Shown here piece by piece: positions 1 to 8,191 of a stretch of 64,000 nucleotides of DNA. The stretch is from Keguizhuia sedimenti (lineage in GTDB: Bacteria > Pseudomonadota > Gammaproteobacteria > Burkholderiales > Burkholderiaceae_D): positions 124,001 to 188,000 of the forward strand of contig JAUYVH010000005.1 in assembly GCA_030715135.1 (NCBI GenBank). Direction: 5' to 3'. Within the stretch, counting starts at the first letter, position 1. Every line of letters begins with the position of its first letter. The position numbers and the translations under genes are program-made. The notes below the pieces were generated by a model. The model was not told the DNA's origin, searched no databases, and saw nothing but the letters and a program-made list of their open reading frames with translations.

Positions 1-287
1 CCGGCGCTCATGCGTTGCACGCTGCCCGGACGGATGACGCTGCCGTTGCCCATACTGTCCCGATGCGCCAATTCGCCTTCCAGCACATAGGTAATGATCT
101 CCATGTCGCGGTGTCCGTGGGTGCCGAACCCTGCTCCAGCGCTGACCCGGTCCTCGTTAATGACGCGCAAGGGGCCGAAGCCCATATGCTGCGGGTCGTA
201 GTAGTCGGCAAATGAAAAGCTGTGCCAGGAATCCAGCCAGCCGTGATTGGCATGCCCGCGTTCCGCTGCGCTCCGTACTTCAACCAT
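1..287 (-). CDS. Pirin family protein, 3' part outside the window
   Basis: Reading the minus strand from the ATG at 287 gives an open frame that runs off the left edge without a stop. The visible 95 residues are the N-terminal cupin of a pirin (YhhW/YhaK type): a start like [20 protein letters not shown], then [14 protein letters not shown] and the GNGSVIRPG block. The H-x-H and E of this segment are the usual metal ligands of the pirin cupin. Family members are Fe-binding cytoplasmic proteins, some with quercetinase activity; the physiological role here is unknown. The gene is incomplete, so nothing can be said of its C-terminal half. A longer open frame on the same strand is an out-of-frame shadow. 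Confidence 0.85.
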   Translation of the reverse strand, partial: MVEVRSAAERGHANHGWLDSWHSFSFADYYDPQHMGFGPLRVINEDRVSAGAGFGTHGHRDMEIITYVLEGELAHRDSMGNGSVIRPGSVQRMSA

Positions 288-493
288 GATGTTCTCCGTT
301 CAATCATTTTGTATATAGGACCATGATAGAAGATTCAAAGATGAGGAAAAAGGGCATAATTTCGAACAATCTGTTCAACCAATGGAAGAATGCCTTTCGT
401 AACCATGATGCGGATACATCGCATGTTCGGAATGAAATTGACCGCTAGGGCAGCCTTGCAGCGCAAGCCTACTGATATCGGGCCTCTTACGCC

Positions 494-1375
494 ATGAATT
501 ACCGCTATATCGGCCGTTTCGCGCCCTCTCCTACCGGCCCCTTGCATGCAGGCTCCCTGGTCGCTGCCATGGCCAGTTATCTGGATGCCAGAGCGCATGA
601 CGGAACATGGCTGGTGCGCATCGAAGACATCGATGAAGCGCGCACCATCGACGGCGCGGATGAAGCGATCCTCCTGGCGCTGAGCGCATTCGGCATGCGC
701 TGGGATGGCGATGTGGTCTGGCAGAGCAGGCGCAAGGGTTTATATCAGGCTGCATTCGATCGCCTGCAGGAACATGTTTATCCCTGCGGCTGCACGCGCC
801 GTGAAATTGCCGACTCGCGCATAGGCATTGCATCGGACGGCGCAGCGATCTATCCGGGAACCTGCCGATCAGGACTCCTTCCGGGACGTACTCCCCGCGC
901 CTATCGTTTGCGCATGCCGGACCCGTCCGACCCGGCAGGATGGATCCGCTTTCAGGACCGATGGCTGGGCGAACAAATCCAGCATCTATCAGGAGCCGTA
1001 GGCGACTTCGTGCTGAAACGGGCAGACGGCTTCTGGGCTTACCAGTTGGCCGTGGTCGTGGACGATGCCGATCAAGGGATTACGCATGTGGTGCGCGGAG
1101 CAGACTTGCTGGAATCGACGGCGCGCCAGATCTACCTGCAGCGGCTTTTGCAACTGCCGACACCGGTGTATCTTCATGTTCCGGTCGTTACCAATGCACA
1201 AGGAGAAAAATTATCCAAGCAGACCGGCGCGACAGCACTTGACATCGCGCATCCGCTTACGGAATTGAAGCAGGCCGCCGGTTTTCTGAATCTGCAGATC
1301 ATGCAGCCGCTGTCTGTCGCGCATTTCTGGGAACAGGCGATTGCCGCATGGCGGCTGCGTTTTAGTCTGGAGTAA
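494..1375 (+). CDS. gluQ: Glutamyl-Q tRNA(Asp) synthetase
   Basis: A 293-residue class I synthetase-like enzyme that loads glutamate onto the queuosine base at position 34 of tRNA(Asp). It resembles the catalytic core of GluRS without the anticodon-binding domain. Near the N-terminus is [15 protein letters not shown], where HAGS is the HIGH-type motif; EKLSKQTG near residue 238 is the KMSKS-type loop. The cysteines in YPCGCTRRE and YPGTCR fit the zinc site typical of the family. Length matches the family (about 290-300). It stands alone, convergent with the helicase gene, with only 60 nt between the stops. Confidence 0.95.
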   Translation: MNYRYIGRFAPSPTGPLHAGSLVAAMASYLDARAHDGTWLVRIEDIDEARTIDGADEAILLALSAFGMRWDGDVVWQSRRKGLYQAAFDRLQEHVYPCGCTRREIADSRIGIASDGAAIYPGTCRSGLLPGRTPRAYRLRMPDPSDPAGWIRFQDRWLGEQIQHLSGAVGDFVLKRADGFWAYQLAVVVDDADQGITHVVRGADLLESTARQIYLQRLLQLPTPVYLHVPVVTNAQGEKLSKQTGATALDIAHPLTELKQAAGFLNLQIMQPLSVAHFWEQAIAAWRLRFSLE

Positions 1376-1435
1376 GCGGCAGAGCCGGCAAGGATTCACT
1401 CATGCCGGCGCAAGGCTTGGTACAGGCAGCTAAGC

Positions 1436-2890
1436 TCAGCGCTTGACGAGTCCGCCCAGCAAGGCTGCTTTCTTTTGTGGTTTTGACGCCGAGACGGCGG
1501 CGGAGGAAGTTTTGCCGGTTTCGGAATTTCTTGCCGTTTCAGGAGCCTGATCCGGTTCGTAAGGCTTCAAGAACCAGGGATCGACTTTTTCCTTGCGCGC
1601 CGATGTGCCGTATCCGCTGCTTCCACCGGGAGCTCGACGGTCATTGCGGCGGTCTCCCGCGACGCGGCGATCGTTTCCAATGCGCTCTTCGTCCTGAATG
1701 GTTTTCGGCACAAAGCCATCGAGCTGCACCGGCGACAGCTTTTGCTTGATCAGCTTTTCAATATCGGCGAGAAAGCGCGCGTCCTTGTCGGAATACAGGG
1801 AAATCGCATCGCCGGATGCACCGGCACGGCCCGTACGGCCGATGCGGTGCACATAGTCTTCGGCGTTGTAAGGCAAGTCATAATTGATCACGCAAGGCAG
1901 CTCCGCGATATCGAGGCCGCGCGCCGCCACGTCGGTGGCAACCAGCACATCGATCGCGCCGTTCTTGAAAGCTTCCAGTGCCGCAATGCGTTCCGCCTGC
2001 GACTTGTCGCCGTGGATTGCCGATGCCTTGATGCCTTGCTGTTCGAGCTGACGCGCCAGGCGCGATGCGCCGATCTTGGTGTTGGAAAACACCAGCACCT
2101 GCTTGAGGTTACGGCCGCGCAGCAGATGCGCAACGGCTGCCTGTTTGGCATCCTCGTTCACCTTGTACACGATTTGTGTCACGCGCTCCGCGGTTGCATT
2201 GCTGCGCGCCACCTCGATGGTCACCGGATTCTTCAGGAAGGTGGCTGCAAGCTTCTTGATCTCGGGTGAGAAGGTAGCGGAAAACAGGAGGCTTTGACGC
2301 TGTGTCGGCAACAGATTGACGATGCGTTGCAGATCCGGCAAAAAGCCCATGTCGAGCATGCGGTCCGCTTCATCCAGTACCAGAATTTGCGTCTGCGAAA
2401 GATTCAGCGTTTTTTGCTGCACATGGTCCAGCAGGCGGCCTGGCGTCGCGATGACGATTTCCACCCCGGCACGCAGCATTTGCGTTTGCGGTCCGATATC
2501 GACTCCGCCAAATATGACGACAGAACGCAAGGGCGTGTAGCGGGAATAGGCTTTCACATTGTCCGCGACCTGATCAGCCAGCTCGCGCGTTGGCGTAAGA
2601 ATCAATGCGCGCACGGGATGGCGCGCCGGCGAGGCACTCGCATTCGCATGCGCCAGCAGCAGCTGAATGATCGGCAGGGAAAAGCCGGCGGTCTTTCCGG
2701 TGCCGGTTTGTGCGGCGCCCATGACGTCGCGTCCCTGCAGTACCACCGGGATTGCCTGGGCCTGAATCGGCGTGGGATGCAGATATCCCTGTTCCTTGAG
2801 GGCACGCAGGATATCCGGGCTTAAGCCGATCTGATCGAAAGGCAGTTGTGTGGGCATTTCTTGTATTGCAGCGGACTGTATGTCAGACAT
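1436..2890 (-). CDS. rhlE: DEAD-box ATP-dependent RNA helicase, RhlE type
   Basis: 484 residues. Helicase motifs appear in order: Q motif (HPTPIQAQAIP, about residue 40), AQTGTGKT, PTRELADQ, DEAD, SAT and the C-terminal HRIGRTGRAG. The two RecA-like domains end near residue 380 and are followed by a basic, disordered tail rich in R, K and P, as in RhlE proteins that act in ribosome maturation and RNA decay. The exact subfamily (RhlE against another DEAD-box protein) rests on overall layout and tail composition, so the symbol is likely but not certain. It is monocistronic, reading away from the sensor kinase. Confidence 0.88.
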   Translation of the reverse strand: MSDIQSAAIQEMPTQLPFDQIGLSPDILRALKEQGYLHPTPIQAQAIPVVLQGRDVMGAAQTGTGKTAGFSLPIIQLLLAHANASASPARHPVRALILTPTRELADQVADNVKAYSRYTPLRSVVIFGGVDIGPQTQMLRAGVEIVIATPGRLLDHVQQKTLNLSQTQILVLDEADRMLDMGFLPDLQRIVNLLPTQRQSLLFSATFSPEIKKLAATFLKNPVTIEVARSNATAERVTQIVYKVNEDAKQAAVAHLLRGRNLKQVLVFSNTKIGASRLARQLEQQGIKASAIHGDKSQAERIAALEAFKNGAIDVLVATDVAARGLDIAELPCVINYDLPYNAEDYVHRIGRTGRAGASGDAISLYSDKDARFLADIEKLIKQKLSPVQLDGFVPKTIQDEERIGNDRRVAGDRRNDRRAPGGSSGYGTSARKEKVDPWFLKPYEPDQAPETARNSETGKTSSAAVSASKPQKKAALLGGLVKR

Positions 2891-3246
2891 GTTTTCAAAT
2901 TAGCCGGAAAGCATTGTGTACTCGCCGGATGTGGACTTTCGGAATAACTCTGCCCGCCTGGTTCATGCGGGCAGGAAAATAGGTCGCTTGAGCGTGCGCG
3001 CTATTATACGCTTCTAACGCTGCGAACTGCTTCTATGACAAGGATGCCTGCCAGGATGTTTCACAATCGAAGGTCTATCGAAGCAATTCTTGGAACAATA
3101 AATGGCGCATAGAAACAAAACTTGTCTGTTTTTCATCACTCCATCCTGGCATAGCAGCTGCCCGATGAACCTCCGAGCCATTTTGCCGGTTTAAATCTTT
3201 CAGGCTCGGTGTACACTCGCAAAAACCCATAGTTCTTTCGAGAAAT
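2891..3246. other. Divergent intergenic region, helicase / sensor kinase
   Basis: 356 nt with no gene that I can support. It must hold the promoters of both flanking genes. I see a short inverted repeat (GCCCGC...GCGGGC near 2950-2971) but no sigma-28 motif. The A+T-rich stretch just before 3247 is consistent with a housekeeping promoter for the kinase. Confidence 0.5.
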
Positions 3247-4722
3247 ATGCGGCCGAAGAAATACTCAGAAAACTTAGCAGAAAGAACTGTGCAAATGATG
3301 CAGGCGGAATGGTTGTCAATCGTAATGCAGGGTTCGTTCAGCGAAGTCTACGTTATCGACTGCGATACGCTGCAATTTCTCCAGGTGAACGATGCGGCAT
3401 GCGCCAATCTGCAATATGCGGAAAGCGAACTGCTCCGCATGTCGCTGCTGGCGATCACCCCGGCTTTGACCAAGCCGGCCCTGATCGAAATGATGAAGCC
3501 TTTGTGCGACGAAGTCATCGCGCGACTGAACATCGAAACCGTCCATATGCGCAAGGACCGTTCCACTTATTCTGTGGAATTCCGGATCTTCCACACACGC
3601 TCTGATGAGCGACCGGTCTGCATTGCGATCGGCAACGACACCAGTTCCAAGAAAGCCTCGGCCGAAGCACTGAATTCCAGCGAGGCGCGCTTCCGAGCCA
3701 TTGTTTCCAACACGCCCGGCCTCGTGTACCAGTTTCTGCGCAAACCCGACGGCAGCGTTTCCTTTCCTTACCTTAGCGAAGGCTGTCATGCCTTGCTCGG
3801 CATTTCGGCGGACGAGTTGCATGCTGATTCATCCTTGCTCCTTAACCTGATCCTGGCTGAAGACCGCCCTTCCTATCTGGATTCAATGCAGGCTTCCATG
3901 GCGGAGCTCAAAAGCTGGAACTGGGAAGGCCGGATCTGGATTGAAGAGTGGCGCGACATCAAATGGATCAATTTGCGCGCCACGCCGCGCCAGCTTCCAA
4001 ACGGCAGCGTGCAATGGGAAGGCATCATGACCAACATCACGGAGAGCAAACTGGAACAGGCGGAAATCCGCCGTTCGCGAGAACAACTCGCCGAGCTTTC
4101 CGCGCACGTCGAAATCGTCAAGGAGAAAGAGCGTACCCGGATCGCGCGCGAAATCCACGATGATGTCGGAGGCAACCTTACTGCGATCAAGATGGCGCTG
4201 TCCATGCTCACCAAGCGCCTTCCCGGCGAAGATTCCGCCTTGATTGAAAAGGCAACCTATGTAGATTCGCTCATTGATCGCACATTCGAAGCGGTGCATC
4301 GCATTGCCGGCGACCTCAGGCCCAGCATCCTGGATTGCGGCATCGTTGCCGCCATCGACTGGCAAGCCAAGGAATTCGAAAAGCAGACCGGTATCCTCTG
4401 CATCTTCATATCCAGCCACAAGGATATCGAATTGCGCTTCGACCAGGCGACAGCCCTGTTCCGAATATTCCAGGAGGCGCTGACCAATGTCAGCAAGCAT
4501 GCACAGGCCAGCCAGGTAACGGTTCATTTGATCCGCAAGGCCGGGAAAATTTCGCTGGAAGTCGTCGACAACGGACGCGGCATAGTGGAAGCCGACCAGC
4601 GCAAGCCGAAATCTTTCGGCCTGCGCGGCATGAATGAGCGTGTGGAAGCATTGGGCGGCAAACTATCCATCGGACCTGCCCCGGAAGGCGGAACTGCCGT
4701 CGCCATAGAAATTCCTTTATGA
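3247..4722 (+). CDS. PAS-domain sensor histidine kinase, NarX/LuxR-partner type
   Basis: 491 residues, with no membrane segment or signal peptide, so probably cytoplasmic. Two PAS-like domains fill about residues 20-275; the second ends in a PAC-like GIMTNITESK. A short coiled linker leads to a HisKA_3 dimerisation domain with RTRIAREIHDDVGG (phospho-accepting His near residue 304). A HATPase_c domain follows, with an N box around NVSKHAQ and glycine-rich VVDNGRGI and FGLRGMNERV. HisKA_3 kinases signal to NarL/FixJ-family regulators, and one lies 319 nt downstream on the same strand, so the two probably form a pair. The position just upstream of fliC suggests, without proving, a role in motility or a surface-linked switch. 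The ligand of the PAS domains is not evident. Confidence 0.9.
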   Translation: MRPKKYSENLAERTVQMMQAEWLSIVMQGSFSEVYVIDCDTLQFLQVNDAACANLQYAESELLRMSLLAITPALTKPALIEMMKPLCDEVIARLNIETVHMRKDRSTYSVEFRIFHTRSDERPVCIAIGNDTSSKKASAEALNSSEARFRAIVSNTPGLVYQFLRKPDGSVSFPYLSEGCHALLGISADELHADSSLLLNLILAEDRPSYLDSMQASMAELKSWNWEGRIWIEEWRDIKWINLRATPRQLPNGSVQWEGIMTNITESKLEQAEIRRSREQLAELSAHVEIVKEKERTRIAREIHDDVGGNLTAIKMALSMLTKRLPGEDSALIEKATYVDSLIDRTFEAVHRIAGDLRPSILDCGIVAAIDWQAKEFEKQTGILCIFISSHKDIELRFDQATALFRIFQEALTNVSKHAQASQVTVHLIRKAGKISLEVVDNGRGIVEADQRKPKSFGLRGMNERVEALGGKLSIGPAPEGGTAVAIEIPL

Positions 4723-5041
4723 GTCGCACAGTCGTTGAGTCATTGCGCTTGGCTTAACGCATGCCATGCGCCGTTTCAAACCATGGAAAAAGCAAATTTG
4801 CATTCATTGCACCTCTGCCTGCTAATGCGAACGGCTGCGCAATCCGCATAGCGCAGTCACCGTTACCTCACCGGGCGGCTTGGGACGACTCGCGAGATAC
4901 ATTTCAGCCTTGAACAAACGACAAGCGGTGTTGTATCAAGCGTACGTATCGCTCGAAAGATTCGTATTTTTATTGCCGCAGCTTCCCTAGCCTAACATTC
5001 AGATACATAATATTGTTGCCGCGAATCAACTTCATGCAAAA
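4723..5041. other. Intergenic region between sensor kinase and response regulator
   Basis: 319 nt without a supportable gene. The gap is long for a two-component operon, so the regulator may have its own promoter. The last 60 nt before 5042 are A+T-rich. No sigma-28 motif or strong terminator was seen. Confidence 0.4.
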
Positions 5042-5692
5042 ATGACAACAACAAAAACAATTAAAGTTTTGATAGCTGACGATCATGCGATTGTCCGGGA
5101 AGGATTGAAGCAGATCCTCGCGGACACGAAAGAAATCGTCGTCGCCGGTGCCGCTGAAAACGGCATCGAGTTGATCGAGCTCGCCCGCAAGAAAGAATGT
5201 GATGTGTTGTTGCTCGATATCTCCATGCCGGACCGAAGCGGGATTGAAGTACTCAAGCAGATCAAGAAGGAATGCCCGAGAATCGCCGTTCTCATGCTGT
5301 CCATGCATCGCGAAGACCAGTATGCAATTCGCTCGCTCAAGGCCGGCGCAGCCGGTTACCTGAACAAGCAGAGCGCTCCGGCGGAGCTGGTGAACGCCAT
5401 CCGTCAGGTTGCCTCGGGACGCAAATATATCAGCCCGACATTGGCACAGGAACTCGCCAACAGCATCAGCGAAGACCACGAAGCGCCCCCGCATGAATCG
5501 CTGTCCGACCGCGAATACCAGACGCTCACGATGATCGCTTCCGGCAAGACCGTCAGCGATATCGCGGCAGAGCTTGCTCTGTCGGTCAAGACGATCAGCA
5601 TGTATCGCGCCCGTCTGCTGCAGAAAATGAAGCTCCGTCACAATGCAGAACTGACGCATTACGCGATCAAGAATCATCTGGTGGAAGAATAG
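5042..5692 (+). CDS. NarL/FixJ-family response regulator
   Basis: 216 residues. The receiver domain (about 1-125) has the acidic pair in LIADDHAIVREGL, the phospho-acceptor Asp near residue 59 in VLLLDISMP, and a conserved Lys in YLNKQS. The LuxR-type HTH (about 150-212) has LSDREYQTLTMIASG, the recognition-helix region LSVKTISMYRARLLQKM, and an AIKNHLV end. This is the standard length of a NarL-type DNA-binding regulator. It is probably phosphorylated by the upstream HisKA_3 kinase. Its targets are unknown; fliC starts about 530 nt downstream and is a candidate. A start 3 nt before AACAACAAAAAC fits the alignment with the family. Confidence 0.92.
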   Translation: MTTTKTIKVLIADDHAIVREGLKQILADTKEIVVAGAAENGIELIELARKKECDVLLLDISMPDRSGIEVLKQIKKECPRIAVLMLSMHREDQYAIRSLKAGAAGYLNKQSAPAELVNAIRQVASGRKYISPTLAQELANSISEDHEAPPHESLSDREYQTLTMIASGKTVSDIAAELALSVKTISMYRARLLQKMKLRHNAELTHYAIKNHLVEE

Positions 5693-6014
5693 CCGACCTA
5701 TCAGTGCAGGCAATCTAAATTACCGCGATGCCTGTACGAGCCATCAAGAATGCTTAACGACAGACTTCGGCCTGTCCCTGGATTCACTCCCGTCCTCCCG
5801 AACCGCATGCCTGAACATCTGCTTTGCATGCCATAAGCTGTCTGCATTGCTCCCGGCTCCAAACTCATCGTCAAATGGCGGAGGCATTCGTTGTCGTGTA
5901 TTTGCTGGCCGCGCCAAGCCTCGATCGGTATAGCGTGATGAAAGCGCGATGGATGCTCAGGCATGCCACCTTCCGCCGAAACTTATCAGAAGAAAAACTA
6001 TTTCAATCTCCGCC

Positions 6015-6041
6015 TAAAGATTTCCCCCCTTCGTCCGAAAA
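6015..6041 (+). promoter_or_regulatory. Possible second sigma-28 promoter of fliC
   Basis: TAAAGATT, 11 nt, TCCGAAAA. The -35-like half differs by one base and the -10-like half by two bases from the TAAAGTTT / GCCGATAA consensus. It has the same spacing as the better site 84 nt downstream. It may be a weak or decayed copy. Confidence 0.35.
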
Positions 6042-6098
6042 AGAATCTGCCTGGCTTGATTCTGGCCAGACCGGAAAAAAATAAGCTGCACAACAGCC

Positions 6099-6125
6099 TA
6101 AAGTTTTTCCAGTCTGGTTCGATAA
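6099..6125 (+). promoter_or_regulatory. Sigma-28 (FliA) promoter of fliC
   Basis: TAAAGTTT, 11 nt, TTCGATAA. The -35 half is a perfect match and the -10 half keeps CGATAA; the 11 nt spacing is canonical. It lies about 97 nt before the fliC ATG, and the window encodes the cognate sigma factor FliA. Confidence 0.85.
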
Positions 6126-6221
6126 ACCAAACAACAGCGGTTCAAAACCTGCTTCGACAGGCCCCAAACCAACGTTGACAGCGTTTAAGCCGGTAAATCG
6201 GACCCTTAAAGGAGAAATAAC

Positions 6222-7622
6222 ATGGCTGCAGTAATTAACACCAATATCTCGTCGTTGAATGCACAGCGCAACCTCACGACTTCCCAATCTTCACTGGCCA
6301 CCTCCCTGCAACGTTTGTCCTCCGGCCTGCGCATCAACAGCGCCAAGGACGACGCAGCAGGTCTGGCGATTTCCGAGCGTTTCAACTCGCAAATCCGCGG
6401 CCTGACTCAGGCAGCACGTAATGCGAACGACGGCATCTCGCTGGCACAGACCGCCGAAGGCGCGCTCGGCCAGATCGGCGACGCACTCCAACGTATCCGT
6501 GAACTCTCGGTGCAATCAGCGAATGCCACCAACAGCTCGTCCGACCGCGCAGCTCTGCAACAAGAAGTCAGCCAACTGGTTTCGGAAATCAGCCGCATTG
6601 GTGACACCACCAGTTTCAACGGCCTGAAGATCCTCGACGGCTCCTACACCAACCAGCAATACCAAGTCGGCGCAAATGCCGGCGAAACGATCGCCGTCTC
6701 CGTTGGCGACTCTCGCTCCTCGAAACTTGGTGCGACCACGTTGTCCAGCAGCACAGGTATGTTGTCTTCGGTGAGTCTCAATCAGGCCCTGACCATCAAT
6801 GGCACAGCAATTGAGTCGGTCGCTGGTGCTGGTACTACCGGCGCCACATCCATGAGCGAGCTCATCAATGTAATCAATGCCAAATCTGGAACAACTGGTG
6901 TAACTGCTTCGCGAGCCACCACCAACACGCTCACGTCAAGTGGCAACTACGTTGCTGCTGATACGACTTTGACTATTAATGGCACCGCAGTGTCATTGGT
7001 TGGCGCAACTGACACCAACGCTGCGGCTGCTGTTGCGAAAATCAATGCCGTTTCGGTACAGACCGGTGTGACTGCAACAGCAACCGGAGAAGTAATATCC
7101 TTCTCCTCCGCCAATGGAGCCGACTTTACCCTACAAAGCAGCGTGGCAGCGACCATTCCCGGCGTAGGCACCACTGCAGCAACCTATACTGCAGGCATTT
7201 CTCTGGCAGCCAAGCTTGGAACAGAAATTAACGCCACTGGCGCACTCGCGGGAGCGACGGCTCTGAATCTACCCGCCACTGCTGGAACTACCGACCAAAA
7301 AGATTTCAAAGTTTCGACGATGGATATCTCGACAGTAGATGGTGCCAACAAGGCATTAGCGGCAGCAGACTTCGCACTGACTCAAATTAACAGCACCCGC
7401 GCGCAACTAGGTGCTATCCAAAACCGCTTCTCAGCAGTCGTTACTAACCTTAATGCGGCTTCGGAAAACTTCTCTGCTTCCCGCAGCCGTATTCTGGACA
7501 CGGACTTCGCTGCAGAAACAGCCAACATGACTCGCGGCCAGATTCTGCAACAAGCTGGTACGGCAATGCTGGCACAGGCTAACTCGCTGCCGAACGGCGT
7601 GCTGGCCCTGTTGCGCGGCTAA
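6222..7622 (+). CDS. fliC: Flagellin
   Basis: 466 residues; the subunit of the external flagellar filament, exported by the flagellar type III apparatus. The N-terminal D0/D1 domain (about 1-140) starts MAAVINTNISSLNAQRNL and has the LSSGLRINSAKDDAAGLAI block. The C-terminal D1/D0 domain (about 385-466) ends QANSLPNGVLALLRG. The middle (about 150-380) is a Thr/Ala/Gly-rich variable region with flagellin_IN-like stretches around TTLTINGTAV. This is the usual architecture, with a medium-sized surface-exposed insert. The gene is monocistronic: a sigma-28 promoter upstream and a strong intrinsic terminator right after the stop. Only one flagellin gene is seen in the window. Confidence 0.98.
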   Translation: MAAVINTNISSLNAQRNLTTSQSSLATSLQRLSSGLRINSAKDDAAGLAISERFNSQIRGLTQAARNANDGISLAQTAEGALGQIGDALQRIRELSVQSANATNSSSDRAALQQEVSQLVSEISRIGDTTSFNGLKILDGSYTNQQYQVGANAGETIAVSVGDSRSSKLGATTLSSSTGMLSSVSLNQALTINGTAIESVAGAGTTGATSMSELINVINAKSGTTGVTASRATTNTLTSSGNYVAADTTLTINGTAVSLVGATDTNAAAAVAKINAVSVQTGVTATATGEVISFSSANGADFTLQSSVAATIPGVGTTAATYTAGISLAAKLGTEINATGALAGATALNLPATAGTTDQKDFKVSTMDISTVDGANKALAAADFALTQINSTRAQLGAIQNRFSAVVTNLNAASENFSASRSRILDTDFAAETANMTRGQILQQAGTAMLAQANSLPNGVLALLRG

Positions 7623-7649
7623 TCGCAACAAACATGAAGTAAGCTTCAG

Positions 7650-7677
7650 CCCGGACGACAGTGTCGTCCGGGTTTTT
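7650..7677 (+). terminator. Intrinsic terminator after fliC
   Basis: A perfect 10-bp stem, CCCGGACGAC / GTCGTCCGGG, with a 3-nt loop and TTTTT directly after. It starts about 27 nt beyond the fliC stop and isolates fliC from flaG. Confidence 0.93.
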
Positions 7678-7697
7678 CCTCTTGAAGGGAAAGCATC

Positions 7698-8078
7698 ATG
7701 GATATCAAGACCCTCAGCCATACCGGATCCCATACCTCTGCCCCCAATGACACGGGCGCATTCAGATCTGCGCCGGCACCGGCTCCGCAAGGCAGACCGG
7801 CCGTTGCCTCAGTGGCCCCGCAGGCAGCCATACGGCAACCGGACCCGAAAGCAGCAATTGAGCAGATCAATCAGGCACTGGAGAGCATCAACAAGACCAT
7901 GCAGTCGCTTTCTGCCGATCTTGAATTCGTCGTCGATGCTGAAACCGGGCGCTCGGTAGTCAAGGTAACGGATAAACAAACCGGCGAAATCATCCGGCAG
8001 ATGCCCAGCAAGGAAGCGCTGGAAATTGCCCAGGCACTGGACAAGGTCCAGGGACTTCTGATCCGGCAGAAAGCCTGA
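7698..8078 (+). CDS. flaG: FlaG family protein
   Basis: 126 residues. The C-terminal half (about 50-126) carries the FlaG signature: LEFVVDAETGRSVVKVTD followed by GEIIRQMPSKEALEIAQAL. The N-terminal half is low-complexity, rich in Ala, Pro and Gln. FlaG proteins sit between fliC and fliD in many polar flagellates and influence filament length; the biochemical role is not settled. The start follows GAAGGGAAAG. It is separated from fliC by the terminator, so its own promoter or read-through must drive it. Confidence 0.93.
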   Translation: MDIKTLSHTGSHTSAPNDTGAFRSAPAPAPQGRPAVASVAPQAAIRQPDPKAAIEQINQALESINKTMQSLSADLEFVVDAETGRSVVKVTDKQTGEIIRQMPSKEALEIAQALDKVQGLLIRQKA

Positions 8079-8131
8079 CAACTTCCGTCCGCGGAATCGG
8101 TTATTGACGAATAAATAGGGAAATTCCCCTC

Positions 8132-8158
8132 TAAAGTACGGCTTGGAAACGTCGATAA
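8132..8158 (+). promoter_or_regulatory. Sigma-28 (FliA) promoter of fliD
   Basis: TAAAGTAC, 11 nt, GTCGATAA. TAAAG and CGATAA are both intact and spaced as in the fliC and flgM sites. It ends 34 nt before the proposed fliD GTG and probably drives fliD-fliS-fliT and the genes behind them. Confidence 0.8.
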
Positions 8159-8191
8159 CAAGGTACATTGTGGTTTTCGCAGGAGGCACAC

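Larger units (their letters stand above)
5693..6221. other. Leader and promoter region of fliC
   Basis: 529 nt without a supportable gene. The right half holds two sigma-28-like promoters (listed separately) and a clear Shine-Dalgarno, AAAGGAG, about 8 nt before the fliC ATG. The left half shows no recognisable feature. The fliC untranslated leader from the nearer promoter would be about 90 nt. Confidence 0.6.
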
